A stretch of 26,217 bases of DNA from an uncultured Eubacteriales bacterium (GCA_900551415.1 URWB01000015.1:1-26217), one strand, 5' to 3'. Shown: positions 14,669 to 23,456, numbered from the stretch's first letter. Program-made: numbers and translations. Notes: generated by a model not told the origin, from the sequence alone.

Positions 14669-17600
14669 CTATCCCTGCTTCGCCTCCGCTTTGACATTGC
14701 CGTCACCGAGGATCGCCTGCATCTGGCGCAGGAGCGATGCCGAGGCGTCGGCTCGCAGACCGTTTCGAGGGCGGATGGCCTTACCGCCCGGCGGATAGAT
14801 CAAAACATCGTAGTTGCCCGGATGCCTCGCCAAATTGATCATCAGCTGCTCCAGCGTGCGCTGCGGGTTTCCTTCTGACGGAATGCGCAGCTTGATCAGA
14901 CCGTCCGGTGGCGCGGTCTGCGCGCTTTGCCGCGTATCATGCCCCTCATCGTTTTTCGCATTTCCTGTCGGCCTGCCGTTCTTCTGTATCCTTGACTCCT
15001 CGCCTGCCTGCATGCTGCCCGCGTTTTGCCGCGCGTAGCCGCCCGTACAGCCCGCCTGTCCACGTCCGCCGTAGCCGTCCCGGTTTCCGTAGCTGCGGCG
15101 CTGCGGGAATCCGTTTTCGTAAGCGTCCTCCAAATCCAGCACATCATCAGCCAAAATCTTCGGCGCTTCCTCTTCCTTAAAGTTCAGCGTGCCGCGGATT
15201 GCCACGACACTGCCCTCATGAATCGCGCCCAGACAGCGCTCATACACATTCGGGAGCACGACAACCTCTGTCAGTCCGAACAGATCCTCCAGATCGAGGA
15301 AAGCCATCATCTTATTATTCTTGGTGATCAAGGTCTTTTGTCCGGAAATCATGCCGCTCATCACGCATTTCATTCCATCGCGGATTTCACCGCCGCGCTC
15401 CCGCGCGAAGCTGCGTTCCATCACCCCCGCAATCTCATCGCTGCCCTCCTGCAGTCCGGTTTCCCCGGCAGCAAGACGCGCGATATCATCCGCGGTCAAA
15501 GTACTGACCTTTTGCATTTTTTCCTTATAGCTGTTGAGCGGATGATCGGTCAGATAGACGCCAAGCATCTCCTTTTCCAACTCCAGCTCGATGTTTCTGT
15601 CAAACGGCGCGACATCCGGCAACCTGCCTCCGCTCGCTTCCGCGGGGATGCTCTCCGCCGCCAGATCGAAGAGCGACATCTGCCCCTCGATATTTTTTTT
15701 GGCCGTATTCTGCGCAGACTCGACGAGGCTTTCGTAAATCGCCAGCATTGCCGCGCGGTTATCCGACAGACAATCACACGCGCCTGCCTTGATCAGACTC
15801 TCGACCGCTTTTTTGTTGACCAGCGAAATCTCCAGATTGTTGATAAAACTGAAAATATCCCGTGGCTCGCCTTTTTCGGTCCGTGCGCGAATCATCGCGT
15901 CGATCGCGCCCTCGCCCACGTTCTTGACGCCCAGAAGCCCGAAGTGGATCTTACCGTTTTCCACACTGAATTTTTTCATACTCTTGTTAACGCAAGGCGG
16001 CAGGACCTCGATGCCCATGTCGCCGCAGTTGCGGATGTAACGCGCAATCTGCGCGGTATCGCCCATGACGCTCGTCATCAGTGCCGCCATGAACTCGACC
16101 GGATAATGCTTTTTGAGGTAGCCCGTTTCGTAAGCCACCACGCCGTAAGCCGCCGCGTGCGACTTGTTGAACGCATACTGCGCGAAGCTGACCATATCAT
16201 CGAAGATGGCCTCCGCGGCCTCGCGGCTGATCCCGTTACGGATGCAGCCCGGGATTTCGACCTCACCGTTTTCGTCCAGCTTGCCGTTGATGAAATATTC
16301 TTTTTCCTCCAGCATGACGGACATCTTCTTTTTGGACATCGCGCGGCGCACCAGGTCCGAGCGGCCGTAGCTGTAGCCTGCGAGATCGCGCACGATCTGC
16401 ATAACCTGCTCCTGATAGATCAGGCAGCCGTAGGTAACGTCAAGGATCGGCGCCAGCTCCGGGCAGGCGTAACGGATATGGGCAGGATTCTTTTTGTTGT
16501 CGATATATTTTGGGATCGAATCCATAGGACCCGGCCGGTAAAGCGCGATTCCCGCGACGATATCCTCAAAGCAGGTCGGCTTGAGGTTTTTCATAAACTG
16601 CGTCATGCCGCCGCTTTCGAGCTGGAACACCCCGCCGGTATTGCCGGCGGCGATCATTTCGTAAACACCCGGATCGTCGTAATCCATCTTCGCAAAATCG
16701 ATTTTGACGCCATGATTTTTCTCGATCATCTCGAGCGCGTCGCGAATGACCGTCAGGTTGCGAAGCCCCAAAAAGTCCATTTTGAGCAGCCCCAGCTCCT
16801 CGATCGTCGTCATCGTAAACTGCGTCGCCGGGCCCTTATCCGACAAATACAGCGGTACATATTCATCGATCGGCGCCTTGGAGATCACCACGCCCGCCGC
16901 GTGCGTGGACGCGTGACGCGGCATACCCTCGATCGCCTTCGCCATGTCGATAACCTCGCGCGTTTCCACATCGGACTCGTACATCTCAGCCAGTTCCGGA
17001 CTGGTCGCGAGCGCCTTGTCGATCGTCATGCCCAGCTCAAACGGGATTGCCTTGGCGATCTGGTCGGTCTTGGCATAGCTGACGCTGAGTGCCCTGCCGA
17101 CGTCGCGCACCGCCTGCTTGGCTTTCATCGTACCGAAGGTGATAATCTGCGAAACGCGGTCCTCACCGTATTTGCGCGTCACGTAGTCGATGACCTCCGG
17201 CCTGCGCTCATAGCAAAAGTCGATGTCGATATCCGGCATGCTGACACGCTCCGGATTGAGAAAACGTTCAAAGATCAGATTGTATTTGATCGGGTCGATG
17301 TCCGTGATCGCCAGACAGTAGGCGACGATCGAACCCGCCGCCGAGCCGCGCCCCGGCCCGACCATGATCTTGTTTTGCTTCGCGTAATTGATAAAATCCC
17401 AGACAATGAGGAAATATTCCACGTAGCCCATCGACTCAATCGTGCCGAGCTCATACTCCAGACGGTCTATCAGATTCTGCGCCGGATTATCTCCGTAACG
17501 CTCAATCAGTCCGTCATGGCAGAGCTTGCGCAGATAGTCGCGGTTCGTCATGCCCTCCGGCGGCACGAATTCCGGCAGGTGATATTCGCCGAAACGGAAG

Positions 17601-18421
17601 TCAAACGCACACGCCTCGGCGATCACGTTGGTGTTCTCGATGGCTTCCGGCACAGCCGCGAAAATTTCCCGCATCTCCGCCTCGCTCTTGAGATAGAACT
17701 CATCGTTCGGGAACCGCATCCGCTTCTCGTCATCGAGCGTCGTCGCTGTCTGAATCGCCAGCAGCACGTCATGCGCCTTGGCGTCCTCCCGCCGCACATA
17801 ATGCACGTCGTTGGTCGCTGCCAGCGGGATCGAAAGCTCCCGCGAGAGCTTCAGCATATCGTCATAGATCGCGCGTTCCTCCTCCAGATGCTGATCCTGC
17901 AGCTCCAGATAAAAATTCCCCGCGCCGAAGATCTCCAAAAGCTCTTCGGCTTCGGCTTTCGCGCCCGCGTAATCTCCGTTCAGAAGCCGATGCTGCACGT
18001 TGCCCGCCAGACAGCCCGAAAGCGAAATGATGCCCTCGCTGTGCGCCCGCAGCACCTCCTTGTCGATGCGCGGCTTATAGTAGAATCCGCGGATAAAGCC
18101 CTCGGATACGATCTTGATCAGGTTCTTGTACCCCGTCTCATTTTTGGCAAGCAAAATCAGGTGCCCCTGTCCCTTATCCTTGTCGGATTCCTTGTCGGTC
18201 ATCCGCCGCGCCGCCGTATAGACCTCGCAGCCGATGATCGGCTTAATCCCCTGCTTCTTACATTCTTTATAGAAATCGACCGCGCCGAACATCACCCCAT
18301 GGTCGGTGATTGCCAGACTCTCCATGCCCAGCTCCCTGGCGCGCGCGACCACGTCCCGGATGCGCGCCGCCCCGTCCAGCAGACTGTATTCGGTATGTAC
18401 ATGTAAATGCGTAAATGCCAT
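14669..18421 (-). CDS. dnaE: DNA polymerase III alpha subunit (DnaE type)
   Basis: A 1250-residue replicative polymerase, about 70-90 longer than common DnaE1 proteins. The order is a PHP domain (about 1-280; HLHVHTEYSLLDG, DHGVMFG, NDVHYV, so the metal ligands look intact), the polymerase core with GRGSAAGSIV and the catalytic PDIDIDF, a helix-hairpin-helix/tandem region, and an OB-fold (about 1015-1095; VSGMI-type strand and FLDLEDLFG). An unusual Gly/Arg/Gln/Asn-rich linker follows at about 1102-1172 (GYGGRGQAG, RQNAG), then a C-terminal domain of about 75 residues. The ATG follows AGGAGGCAGA. The gene stands alone, divergent from the EEP-family gene. Confidence 0.96.
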   Translation of the reverse strand: MAFTHLHVHTEYSLLDGAARIRDVVARARELGMESLAITDHGVMFGAVDFYKECKKQGIKPIIGCEVYTAARRMTDKESDKDKGQGHLILLAKNETGYKNLIKIVSEGFIRGFYYKPRIDKEVLRAHSEGIISLSGCLAGNVQHRLLNGDYAGAKAEAEELLEIFGAGNFYLELQDQHLEEERAIYDDMLKLSRELSIPLAATNDVHYVRREDAKAHDVLLAIQTATTLDDEKRMRFPNDEFYLKSEAEMREIFAAVPEAIENTNVIAEACAFDFRFGEYHLPEFVPPEGMTNRDYLRKLCHDGLIERYGDNPAQNLIDRLEYELGTIESMGYVEYFLIVWDFINYAKQNKIMVGPGRGSAAGSIVAYCLAITDIDPIKYNLIFERFLNPERVSMPDIDIDFCYERRPEVIDYVTRKYGEDRVSQIITFGTMKAKQAVRDVGRALSVSYAKTDQIAKAIPFELGMTIDKALATSPELAEMYESDVETREVIDMAKAIEGMPRHASTHAAGVVISKAPIDEYVPLYLSDKGPATQFTMTTIEELGLLKMDFLGLRNLTVIRDALEMIEKNHGVKIDFAKMDYDDPGVYEMIAAGNTGGVFQLESGGMTQFMKNLKPTCFEDIVAGIALYRPGPMDSIPKYIDNKKNPAHIRYACPELAPILDVTYGCLIYQEQVMQIVRDLAGYSYGRSDLVRRAMSKKKMSVMLEEKEYFINGKLDENGEVEIPGCIRNGISREAAEAIFDDMVSFAQYAFNKSHAAAYGVVAYETGYLKKHYPVEFMAALMTSVMGDTAQIARYIRNCGDMGIEVLPPCVNKSMKKFSVENGKIHFGLLGVKNVGEGAIDAMIRARTEKGEPRDIFSFINNLEISLVNKKAVESLIKAGACDCLSDNRAAMLAIYESLVESAQNTAKKNIEGQMSLFDLAAESIPAEASGGRLPDVAPFDRNIELELEKEMLGVYLTDHPLNSYKEKMQKVSTLTADDIARLAAGETGLQEGSDEIAGVMERSFARERGGEIRDGMKCVMSGMISGQKTLITKNNKMMAFLDLEDLFGLTEVVVLPNVYERCLGAIHEGSVVAIRGTLNFKEEEAPKILADDVLDLEDAYENGFPQRRSYGNRDGYGGRGQAGCTGGYARQNAGSMQAGEESRIQKNGRPTGNAKNDEGHDTRQSAQTAPPDGLIKLRIPSEGNPQRTLEQLMINLARHPGNYDVLIYPPGGKAIRPRNGLRADASASLLRQMQAILGDGNVKAEAKQG

Positions 18422-18480
18422 TCTGCCTCCTGTTGTCGTAACTCTTTCTGCCCGCCGCGCTGCGCGGCTGTTCTTTTTTT

Positions 18481-18489
18481 AGTATAACA
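18481..18489 (-). promoter_or_regulatory. Extended -10 promoter of dnaE
   Basis: The minus strand reads TGTTATACT, a TGn-TATAAT-type extended -10 with five of six matches. No good -35 is present at normal spacing. The leader is about 50 nt and contains a GC-rich hairpin (GCCGC/GCGGC at 18454-18468) before the ribosome site. Confidence 0.5.
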
Positions 18490-18499
18490 TAAATCATTC

Positions 18500-18528
18500 T
18501 TGGATAAAAGCTGCGATTGTGATAAAAT
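18500..18528 (+). promoter_or_regulatory. SigmaA promoter of the EEP-family gene
   Basis: TTGGAT, a 17-bp spacer and TAAAAT lie 40 bp before the ATG at 18568. It is back-to-back with the dnaE promoter, and the upstream elements overlap. Confidence 0.65.
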
Positions 18529-18567
18529 AGGAAGTAATATCAGTTCACATTTTCGGAGGGATTTTTT

Positions 18568-19692
18568 ATGAAAAAACCATTCAAAATATTGCTTCTTGTG
18601 CTGCTGGTTCTGGTGCTTGTCGTCCTTGGCTATGTCATCTACGTCTTTGCCAGCTACGACCGCATCGAGGATAACCTCACGCTCAAGGTCAACCGGCCGG
18701 AGCAAACCGCGGCGCAGGATGTTCAGACTCCACAGGCATCACAGCCGCAAACCGCGCAAATACCGATTGGCGAGACGCTTTCACTCACTTCATGGAACAT
18801 CGGCTTCGGTGCTTACACCGACGACTATAGTTTCTTCATGGACGGGGGAAAATATTCGCGCGCGTTCAGTGAGTCTGCCGTCGTAGAAAATCTCACCGCC
18901 ATCGGACAGGAACTCGCGGATTTTGATACAGATTTTTCGCTGATCCAGGAAGTTGACATCGCCGCGACGCGTTCCTATCAGGTTGACGAGCGTGCCATGC
19001 TGGTCCGCAGTCTGGACGCAGACCATACGAAATACTGGACCTTTGCCATCAACTACGACTCGCCGTATCTGTTCTATCCGATTTTGGAGCCGCACGGCGC
19101 GTCCAAAGCGGGTCTGCAGACTTTCAGCAATTACGCGATTACCTCGGCCCTGCGCCGCAGCCTGCCGATCCAGACTGACATCGCGAAGGTGCTCGATCTT
19201 GACCGCTGCTACTGCGTCAACCGTCTGCCTGCCACGAACGGTAAGGAATTGATTTTGATCAATCTGCATCTTTCTGCTTATACGACCGACCCGACCATCG
19301 CTGATCAGCAGCTTGCCATGCTCTACGATGACATGGTCAAAGAATATGAAGCAGGCAATTACGTCATCTGCGGCGGGGACTTCAACAAAGACCTTTTGGG
19401 CAACAGTCCGGAGATCTTTGGGGTCAGCGGGGAGGCATACTCCTGGGCACAGCCGCTGCCGACGGAGGACATCCCGGACGGCTTTCGTCTGATCGCGCCG
19501 CTCGACCCGAACAATCCGGTGCCGAGCTGCCGCAACGCGGACGCCCCTTGGGACCCGCAGACGAACTTCCAGGTCACCCTCGACGGCTTCCTCGTTTCGG
19601 ACAATGTCACCGTACTGACAAACCGCGTCGTCGATACCCAGTTCGCGTACTCCGATCACAACCCGGTCCAGATGGAATTTTGCCTGTCGTAA
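18568..19692 (+). CDS. Membrane-anchored endonuclease/exonuclease/phosphatase-family protein
   Basis: A 374-residue protein. An uncleaved-type N-terminal anchor (about residues 6-27) is followed by a Gln/Thr/Pro-rich spacer (about 45-68), then an EEP (DNase I-like) domain facing outside. Catalytic motifs are present in order: SWNIG (Asn), LIQEVD (Glu), INLHLSAY (His), GGDFN (Asp and Asn), LDGFLVS and SDHNPV (Asp-His). The family covers nucleases, inositol and sphingolipid phosphodiesterases, so the substrate cannot be named. An extracytoplasmic phosphodiesterase is the safest description. The ATG follows GGAGGG, and it is a single gene with its own promoter. Confidence 0.85.
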   Translation: MKKPFKILLLVLLVLVLVVLGYVIYVFASYDRIEDNLTLKVNRPEQTAAQDVQTPQASQPQTAQIPIGETLSLTSWNIGFGAYTDDYSFFMDGGKYSRAFSESAVVENLTAIGQELADFDTDFSLIQEVDIAATRSYQVDERAMLVRSLDADHTKYWTFAINYDSPYLFYPILEPHGASKAGLQTFSNYAITSALRRSLPIQTDIAKVLDLDRCYCVNRLPATNGKELILINLHLSAYTTDPTIADQQLAMLYDDMVKEYEAGNYVICGGDFNKDLLGNSPEIFGVSGEAYSWAQPLPTEDIPDGFRLIAPLDPNNPVPSCRNADAPWDPQTNFQVTLDGFLVSDNVTVLTNRVVDTQFAYSDHNPVQMEFCLS

Positions 19693-19740
19693 ATTCCCTG
19701 CGCACGCCCGTAGGGAAACACATCGTGCGAGGGTCGAACG

Positions 19741-19830
19741 CGCGCGGCGCTCCGGCTGCCTTGGATCGCTTCTTCTCACGCGCGCGGCACTCTGGCTGCC
19801 TTGGATTGCTTCTCCTCATGCGCGCGGCGC
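19741..19830. repeat. 40-bp tandem direct repeat, about 2.25 copies
   Basis: Units start at 19741, 19781 and 19821, each beginning CGCGCGGC. The first two agree at 35 of 40 positions (shared core GGCTGCCTTGGAT and GCTTCT.CTCA). The third stops after about 11 bases and runs into a hairpin. The period is not a multiple of three, so it is not a coding repeat. Confidence 0.8.
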
Positions 19831-19849
19831 TTTTTGGCTCAAAAAGCGC
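19827..19849 (+). terminator. Hairpin after the EEP-family gene
   Basis: GCGCTTTTT-GGCTC-AAAAAGCGC is a perfect 9-bp stem, 135 bp after the stop codon. The bases after it (GTAAAGATG) are not a U-run. It could be a weak terminator or an end of the repeat cluster. Confidence 0.4.
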
Positions 19850-20243
19850 GTAAAGATGTAACGCAATCGCAGTGCCTTCACCTTTTGCGCGCGGCACAGA
19901 AGGCGAGCTGCTCGATTTTTGGATGATATCTCAAAGAATTTACAGCAAAATTGTTATCAGATACAATTTTACAGAACATTCCATGGGTATATTTTTCATC
20001 TCATCCAGATACGTCCTCTTTACGACAGCAGGCAAAGAGATGCATGACATCTTTTTGAGCAAAAAAGTCGAAAATGGGAACTTTCCCTTGTTCAGCCCTA
20101 AAATCCCAGGCAAACTACGCGTCAAAAGCTCCGGATAAAAACACGCGGCAGGAGCAAGCGGCGATACGCAAGCAGGTACACCCCTTGTGTCTCCGAAACG
20201 TTTTGAGAAAGCACAGCGATATTCGCGCCTTCATGATAAAGGT

Positions 20244-20249
20244 TATAAT
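20244..20249 (+). promoter_or_regulatory. Candidate -10 of the phosphodiesterase gene
   Basis: A perfect TATAAT lies 25 bp before the ATG at 20275. No convincing -35 is at 16-18 bp, so this is a tentative promoter. Confidence 0.4.
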
Positions 20250-20274
20250 TATAAAGAAAGCAAAGGAAGAATTT

Positions 20275-21042
20275 ATGCGCATACTCGTAATCAGCGATAC
20301 CCATGGTGTTTGCGACCGTGTCTACGAAGTGTATCGCAAACTCACAAAACAAAACCCGGTGGACTACATCGTCCACTGCGGCGATTACTGCAAAGATGCC
20401 GAGGAGATTCGCATGCGCCTCGGTGTGCCGGTAGCTTCGGTCCGCGGCAACTGCGACGGCGGCTTTGAGGATACCGACTTCTCAATCCTCGAAACCGAGG
20501 CTGGCAATTTCCTCATCACCCACGGTCACATGCAGAACGTTGACCTCAGCATGCAGAACCTCTATTACAAGGCTCTCGAAAATGACTGCGTCGGTGCTTT
20601 GTTCGGACACACGCATCGTGCTGTCTACACGCAGGTCGATGATGTGTACCTGATGAACCCCGGCAGCCTCTCCCGACCGCGCGACGGCTCCGGCGGCACC
20701 TTCGGCCTGCTGATCACCGACGAAGAAGGTGTTTGGGGCAAGATCTACCGGTATGAAGATTTCATGGCAGAAACCGGCGGAAGCCGCGTAGCTGCTTTGT
20801 CCGGCGCTGCAGGCACAACAGACGCGAATCTGGCAGCGGGCGCGGCAGGCAAAACAGATGCGAATTTGGCAGCGGGCGCGGCAGGCACAGCAGATGCGAA
20901 TCCGGCAGCGGGCGCGGCAGGCACAGCAGATGCGAATCCGGCAGCGGACGCGGCAGGCATCGCTCCCGCGCATCCTAAAAAAAAGCCGAAGGCCAAGGGT
21001 GGGCATCTGCGTGAGCTGCTCAACTACAGCGACCGCTTCTGA
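20275..21042 (+). CDS. YfcE/MJ0936-family metallophosphodiesterase with repeat tail
   Basis: A 255-residue protein. I chose the ATG at 20275 (AAGGAAG upstream; begins MRILVISDTHG), since the frame open to 20074 has no ribosome site. The calcineurin-like catalytic domain (about 1-165) has Asp8, His10, Asp37 (HCGD), Asn59 (GNCDG), His83, His85 (THGH), His112 and His114 (GHTH). Family members hydrolyse phosphodiesters with Mn/Ni; natural substrates are mostly unknown. After residue 175 there is a tail of four 12-residue repeats (AGTADANPAAGA type, DNA 20809-20952), then a basic patch KKKPKAKGG and a short end HLRELLNYSDRF. The tail is not part of the family. D-serine ammonia-lyase follows after 94 bp. 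Confidence 0.87.
   Translation: MRILVISDTHGVCDRVYEVYRKLTKQNPVDYIVHCGDYCKDAEEIRMRLGVPVASVRGNCDGGFEDTDFSILETEAGNFLITHGHMQNVDLSMQNLYYKALENDCVGALFGHTHRAVYTQVDDVYLMNPGSLSRPRDGSGGTFGLLITDEEGVWGKIYRYEDFMAETGGSRVAALSGAAGTTDANLAAGAAGKTDANLAAGAAGTADANPAAGAAGTADANPAADAAGIAPAHPKKKPKAKGGHLRELLNYSDRF
20809..20952 (+). repeat. 36-bp tandem repeat, 4 copies, coding
   Basis: Four 36-bp units starting at 20809, 20845, 20881 and 20917, each beginning GCAGGC, encode AG(T/K)(T/A)DAN(L/P)AA(G/D)A. Copies 3 and 4 differ by a single base, so the last duplication is recent. The period keeps the reading frame. Confidence 0.9.
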
Positions 21043-21136
21043 ACCGCCCAAACGGCATTTAAAACTTCACCGCCCTGTCTCGTGTACGCACACTCAAAGC
21101 GCATACACCGCAGCGCAACAGAAAGGAGACCATCTC

Positions 21137-22450
21137 ATGGACATCAACCAACTCATCAAAGAAAAGCCTGTCATCCGCGATATGGCGGACTGCAAGGAAA
21201 TTTTCTGGATCAACCCGCAGAGTGATCAGCCTGCCAAGCTGCCGTTCACGATGGCAGACATCGAGGACGCTGAGGCAAGATTGCAACGCTTTGCACCATA
21301 TATCGCGGCGGCTTTTCCGGAAACCTCCAAATCCGGCGGCATCATTGAATCCGAACTGACCGAAATTCCGCGCATGAAGGAACGCCTTGTCAAAATGACC
21401 GATAAGTTTGGTGGTCGGCTTTTCCTCAAGCGCGACAGCGATCTGCCGGTCTCCGGCTCGATCAAGGCGCGCGGCGGCATCTATGAGGTCCTCAAATTTG
21501 CCGAAAAAATTGCGCTCGAAAAGGGTATGCTGCATTTAGATGATAATTACGCAATCCTCACCGAAGAGCGCTTCCGTGACCTTTTCTCGCAGTACTCTGT
21601 CGCGGTCGGTTCCACCGGCAACCTCGGACTTTCGATCGGCATCATCAGCGCGAAACTCGGTTTTCAAGTCACTGTGCACATGTCTGCGGACGCGCGTCAG
21701 TGGAAAAAAGACCTCCTGCGCAGCAAAGGCGTGACGGTAATCGAATACCCAAGCGACTATCAGGTCGCGGTCGCGCAGGGACGCCGCGAAGCAGCGGATG
21801 ACCCGCGCTGTCACTTTGTCGATGATGAAAACTCCGCGGATCTGTTTCTCGGCTACGCGGTCAGCGTCAAGCGCCTGATCGGTCAATTTGAAAAGGCTGG
21901 CATCCATCCGAACGCGGCACATCCGGTCTTCGTCTACATTCCTTGTGGTGTCGGCGGCGCGCCGGGCGGCGTGACTTTCGGGCTTAAGGAAGTCTTCGGT
22001 CCGTATGTCCATGTCTTTTTTGCGGAGCCAACCCATGCGCCTTGCATGACACTCGGTTTGATCACCGGTCTGCATAACCAAATCAGCTGCGCGGATATCG
22101 GTGTGGACGGCATCACCGATGCCGACGGGCTCGCAGTCGGCAGAGCCTCCGGTCTGGTCGGCAGCATCATGGAAACCCTGCTCGACGGCTGCTATACGGT
22201 GGATGATGCCAAACTATATCCGTACCTTACTGCACTGGCAGACAGTGAAAATCTGTATATCGAGCCTTCCTCCTGTGCGTCGTTTCCGGGTCCTGCGCTT
22301 GTGCAGCAGGCGTCAGATTATCTTGCGGTCAAAGACCTGACAGACAGTATGGCAAACGCCGTACACATCCTCTGGGCGACCGGCGGCAGCATGGTGCCGA
22401 AGGAGGAAATGCAGCGTTACTACGAACGCGGAAAGGCTGCACAGGTATAG
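21137..22450 (+). CDS. dsdA: D-serine ammonia-lyase (D-serine dehydratase)
   Basis: A 437-residue PLP enzyme of fold type II, the usual DsdA length. The PLP lysine is Lys110 in SGSIKARGG, the phosphate loop is GSTGNLGLSIG, and PCGVGGAPGG and the C-terminal EPSSCASFPGP match DsdA. It converts D-serine to pyruvate and ammonia in the cytoplasm, a detoxifying and catabolic step. The ATG at 21137 follows AAAGGAG; the upstream-open frame overlaps the repeat tail of the previous gene and is not used. No DsdC regulator or DsdX permease is adjacent. A thioesterase gene follows after 80 bp. Confidence 0.93.
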   Translation: MDINQLIKEKPVIRDMADCKEIFWINPQSDQPAKLPFTMADIEDAEARLQRFAPYIAAAFPETSKSGGIIESELTEIPRMKERLVKMTDKFGGRLFLKRDSDLPVSGSIKARGGIYEVLKFAEKIALEKGMLHLDDNYAILTEERFRDLFSQYSVAVGSTGNLGLSIGIISAKLGFQVTVHMSADARQWKKDLLRSKGVTVIEYPSDYQVAVAQGRREAADDPRCHFVDDENSADLFLGYAVSVKRLIGQFEKAGIHPNAAHPVFVYIPCGVGGAPGGVTFGLKEVFGPYVHVFFAEPTHAPCMTLGLITGLHNQISCADIGVDGITDADGLAVGRASGLVGSIMETLLDGCYTVDDAKLYPYLTALADSENLYIEPSSCASFPGPALVQQASDYLAVKDLTDSMANAVHILWATGGSMVPKEEMQRYYERGKAAQV

Positions 22451-22530
22451 CAAGGCTGCCATGCGCTGATGCACAGCCTCCGCGTATGCAGCACGCATCG
22501 AAACAAAAAACGAAAGGATTTCTGATATTC

Positions 22531-23001
22531 ATGAGCCACTCTGTTTTATGTACTGACCGGGCGGAGGTTGAAGCGACCTTCCGCCTGTTGGAAGAAGAAA
22601 ACCGCAACAACCCGCATATCGTCAACGGCATGATGGCGCCGCGCTATCTCAGTTATGACATGGACGCGCAGAGCGTTGTGATCGAGTATGACGTCAAAGA
22701 CTGGGAAATGAACCGAGTCGGCATCCTGCACGGCGGAATTTTGTCCACCATGCTCGACCATGCCGCGGGAATCACTGTCGCCGCTTTTGTCGGCGGCTGG
22801 GCACCGACGGTCGACCTGCAGGTGCACTTCCTGCGCCCCGGTCAGCCCGGCGATACCATCCGCGCGGAAGCCAGGATCATTGCCGCCGGACAGACCCTCG
22901 TGCATGCGGAGGCCGTACTGACCTCCAAAACCACCGGCAAGAAGCTGGCTGTCTGCACTGCTACCTTTCTTAATATGGCCGCCAGGGCTTCCGCGCTGTG
23001 A
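22531..23001 (+). CDS. Hotdog-fold thioesterase (PaaI/acyl-CoA thioesterase family)
   Basis: A 156-residue protein with the PaaI-type active-site segment GILHGGILSTMLDHAAG (about residues 65-81) and the following beta-rich VDLQVHFLRPGQPGDTI. Members hydrolyse acyl- or aryl-CoA thioesters as tetramers. I use the ATG at 22531 (MSHSVL), with AAAGGA 12 bases upstream; an ATG at 22486 is in frame but has no ribosome site. It lies between dsdA and the ArsR gene on the same strand, with no obvious pathway link. Small GCAGC/GCTGC hairpins lie in the flanking gap. Confidence 0.82.
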   Translation: MSHSVLCTDRAEVEATFRLLEEENRNNPHIVNGMMAPRYLSYDMDAQSVVIEYDVKDWEMNRVGILHGGILSTMLDHAAGITVAAFVGGWAPTVDLQVHFLRPGQPGDTIRAEARIIAAGQTLVHAEAVLTSKTTGKKLAVCTATFLNMAARASAL

Positions 23002-23093
23002 TGCGCAGCTTTACGCTGCAGCGCGGGATGCGTGAGGCTTTGCGGCACGCGCAGCTATGCCAATGCCATCTATGCTAACAAAGAAGGAGAACT

Positions 23094-23456
23094 ATGTCGC
23101 ACATTTCCAAAGAACTCATCAGTAAGGCCGCCGAATTTTTCCGCGTGGTCGGCGATGAGACCCGTATGAAAATCTTATGTACCATCGCCGGCGGCGAGCT
23201 TTGCGTCAACGACATCGCTGCTGAGGTCGAAATGACAAAATCGGCGGTCTCCCACCAGCTTCGTCTCTTAAAGAGCGAAGGTCTGGTCAAAAGCCGCCGA
23301 GATGGTAAAAATATGTTCTATTCGCTGGACGACCAGCATGTCGTCGATATCATCGACATCGCTTTCATCCACATCGAGCACAAGATGCACGGTGCCGGCT
23401 GCGGCTGCGCACATTGCCACGCTGCCCACGACCCGCACTGCAGCCACGAACGCTAG
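23094..23456 (+). CDS. ArsR/SmtB-family metal-sensing repressor with His/Cys tail
   Basis: A 120-residue winged-helix protein. The recognition helix region is MTKSAVSHQLRLLKSEGLV (about 47-65) and the wing is KSRRDGKNMFYSL. The last helix carries Asp80, His82, His93 and His96 in the D-x-H-x10-H-x2-H spacing of the CzrA/SmtB alpha-5 zinc site. The helix-3 motif ELCVND has one Cys only (Cys37), so an alpha-3N cadmium/lead site is unlikely. Residues 97-120 are a His/Cys-rich tail (GCGCAHCHAAHDPHCSH). It should release DNA on binding Zn or Co. No efflux pump is adjacent, so its target is unclear. The ATG follows AAGGAG. Out-of-frame DNA after the stop encodes more of the same tail motif (23500-23560). 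Confidence 0.9.
   Translation: MSHISKELISKAAEFFRVVGDETRMKILCTIAGGELCVNDIAAEVEMTKSAVSHQLRLLKSEGLVKSRRDGKNMFYSLDDQHVVDIIDIAFIHIEHKMHGAGCGCAHCHAAHDPHCSHER

Larger units (their letters stand above)
19693..20274. other. 580-bp gap with tandem repeats and an AT-rich stretch
   Basis: The first part is GC-rich and carries the 40-bp tandem repeat (19741-19830) and a hairpin (19827-19849). The octamer CGCGCGGC recurs once more near 19887. From about 19915 to 20270 the base composition turns AT-rich. The open frames there (for example 19872-20138, GTG start) have no ribosome site and match nothing I know. The last 30 bp hold the promoter of the next gene. Confidence 0.6.

Noticed and set aside
15026..18406. 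A 1126-codon open frame antisense to dnaE
   Set aside because: It mirrors dnaE almost end to end, has no ribosome site or recognisable domain, and is explained by GC-rich codon usage that removes stops on the opposite strand.
18454..18480. GC hairpin plus T7 that looks like a plus-strand intrinsic terminator
   Set aside because: No plus-strand gene ends before it; it lies in the dnaE leader, where the run is A's on the transcribed strand.
18790..19779. A 329-codon antisense frame over the EEP-family gene
   Set aside because: The sense protein has all EEP motifs in order; the antisense product is Arg/Val/Asp-rich with no known domain or start signal.
19741..19850. Possible CRISPR array
   Set aside because: The 40-bp units abut directly with no unique spacers and there are only two full copies.
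19872..20138. 88-codon plus-strand frame
   Set aside because: GTG start without a ribosome site, no recognisable family, crosses the composition change.
20809..20952. Possible CRISPR-like repeats
   Set aside because: Period of 36 bp without spacers, in frame inside a gene.
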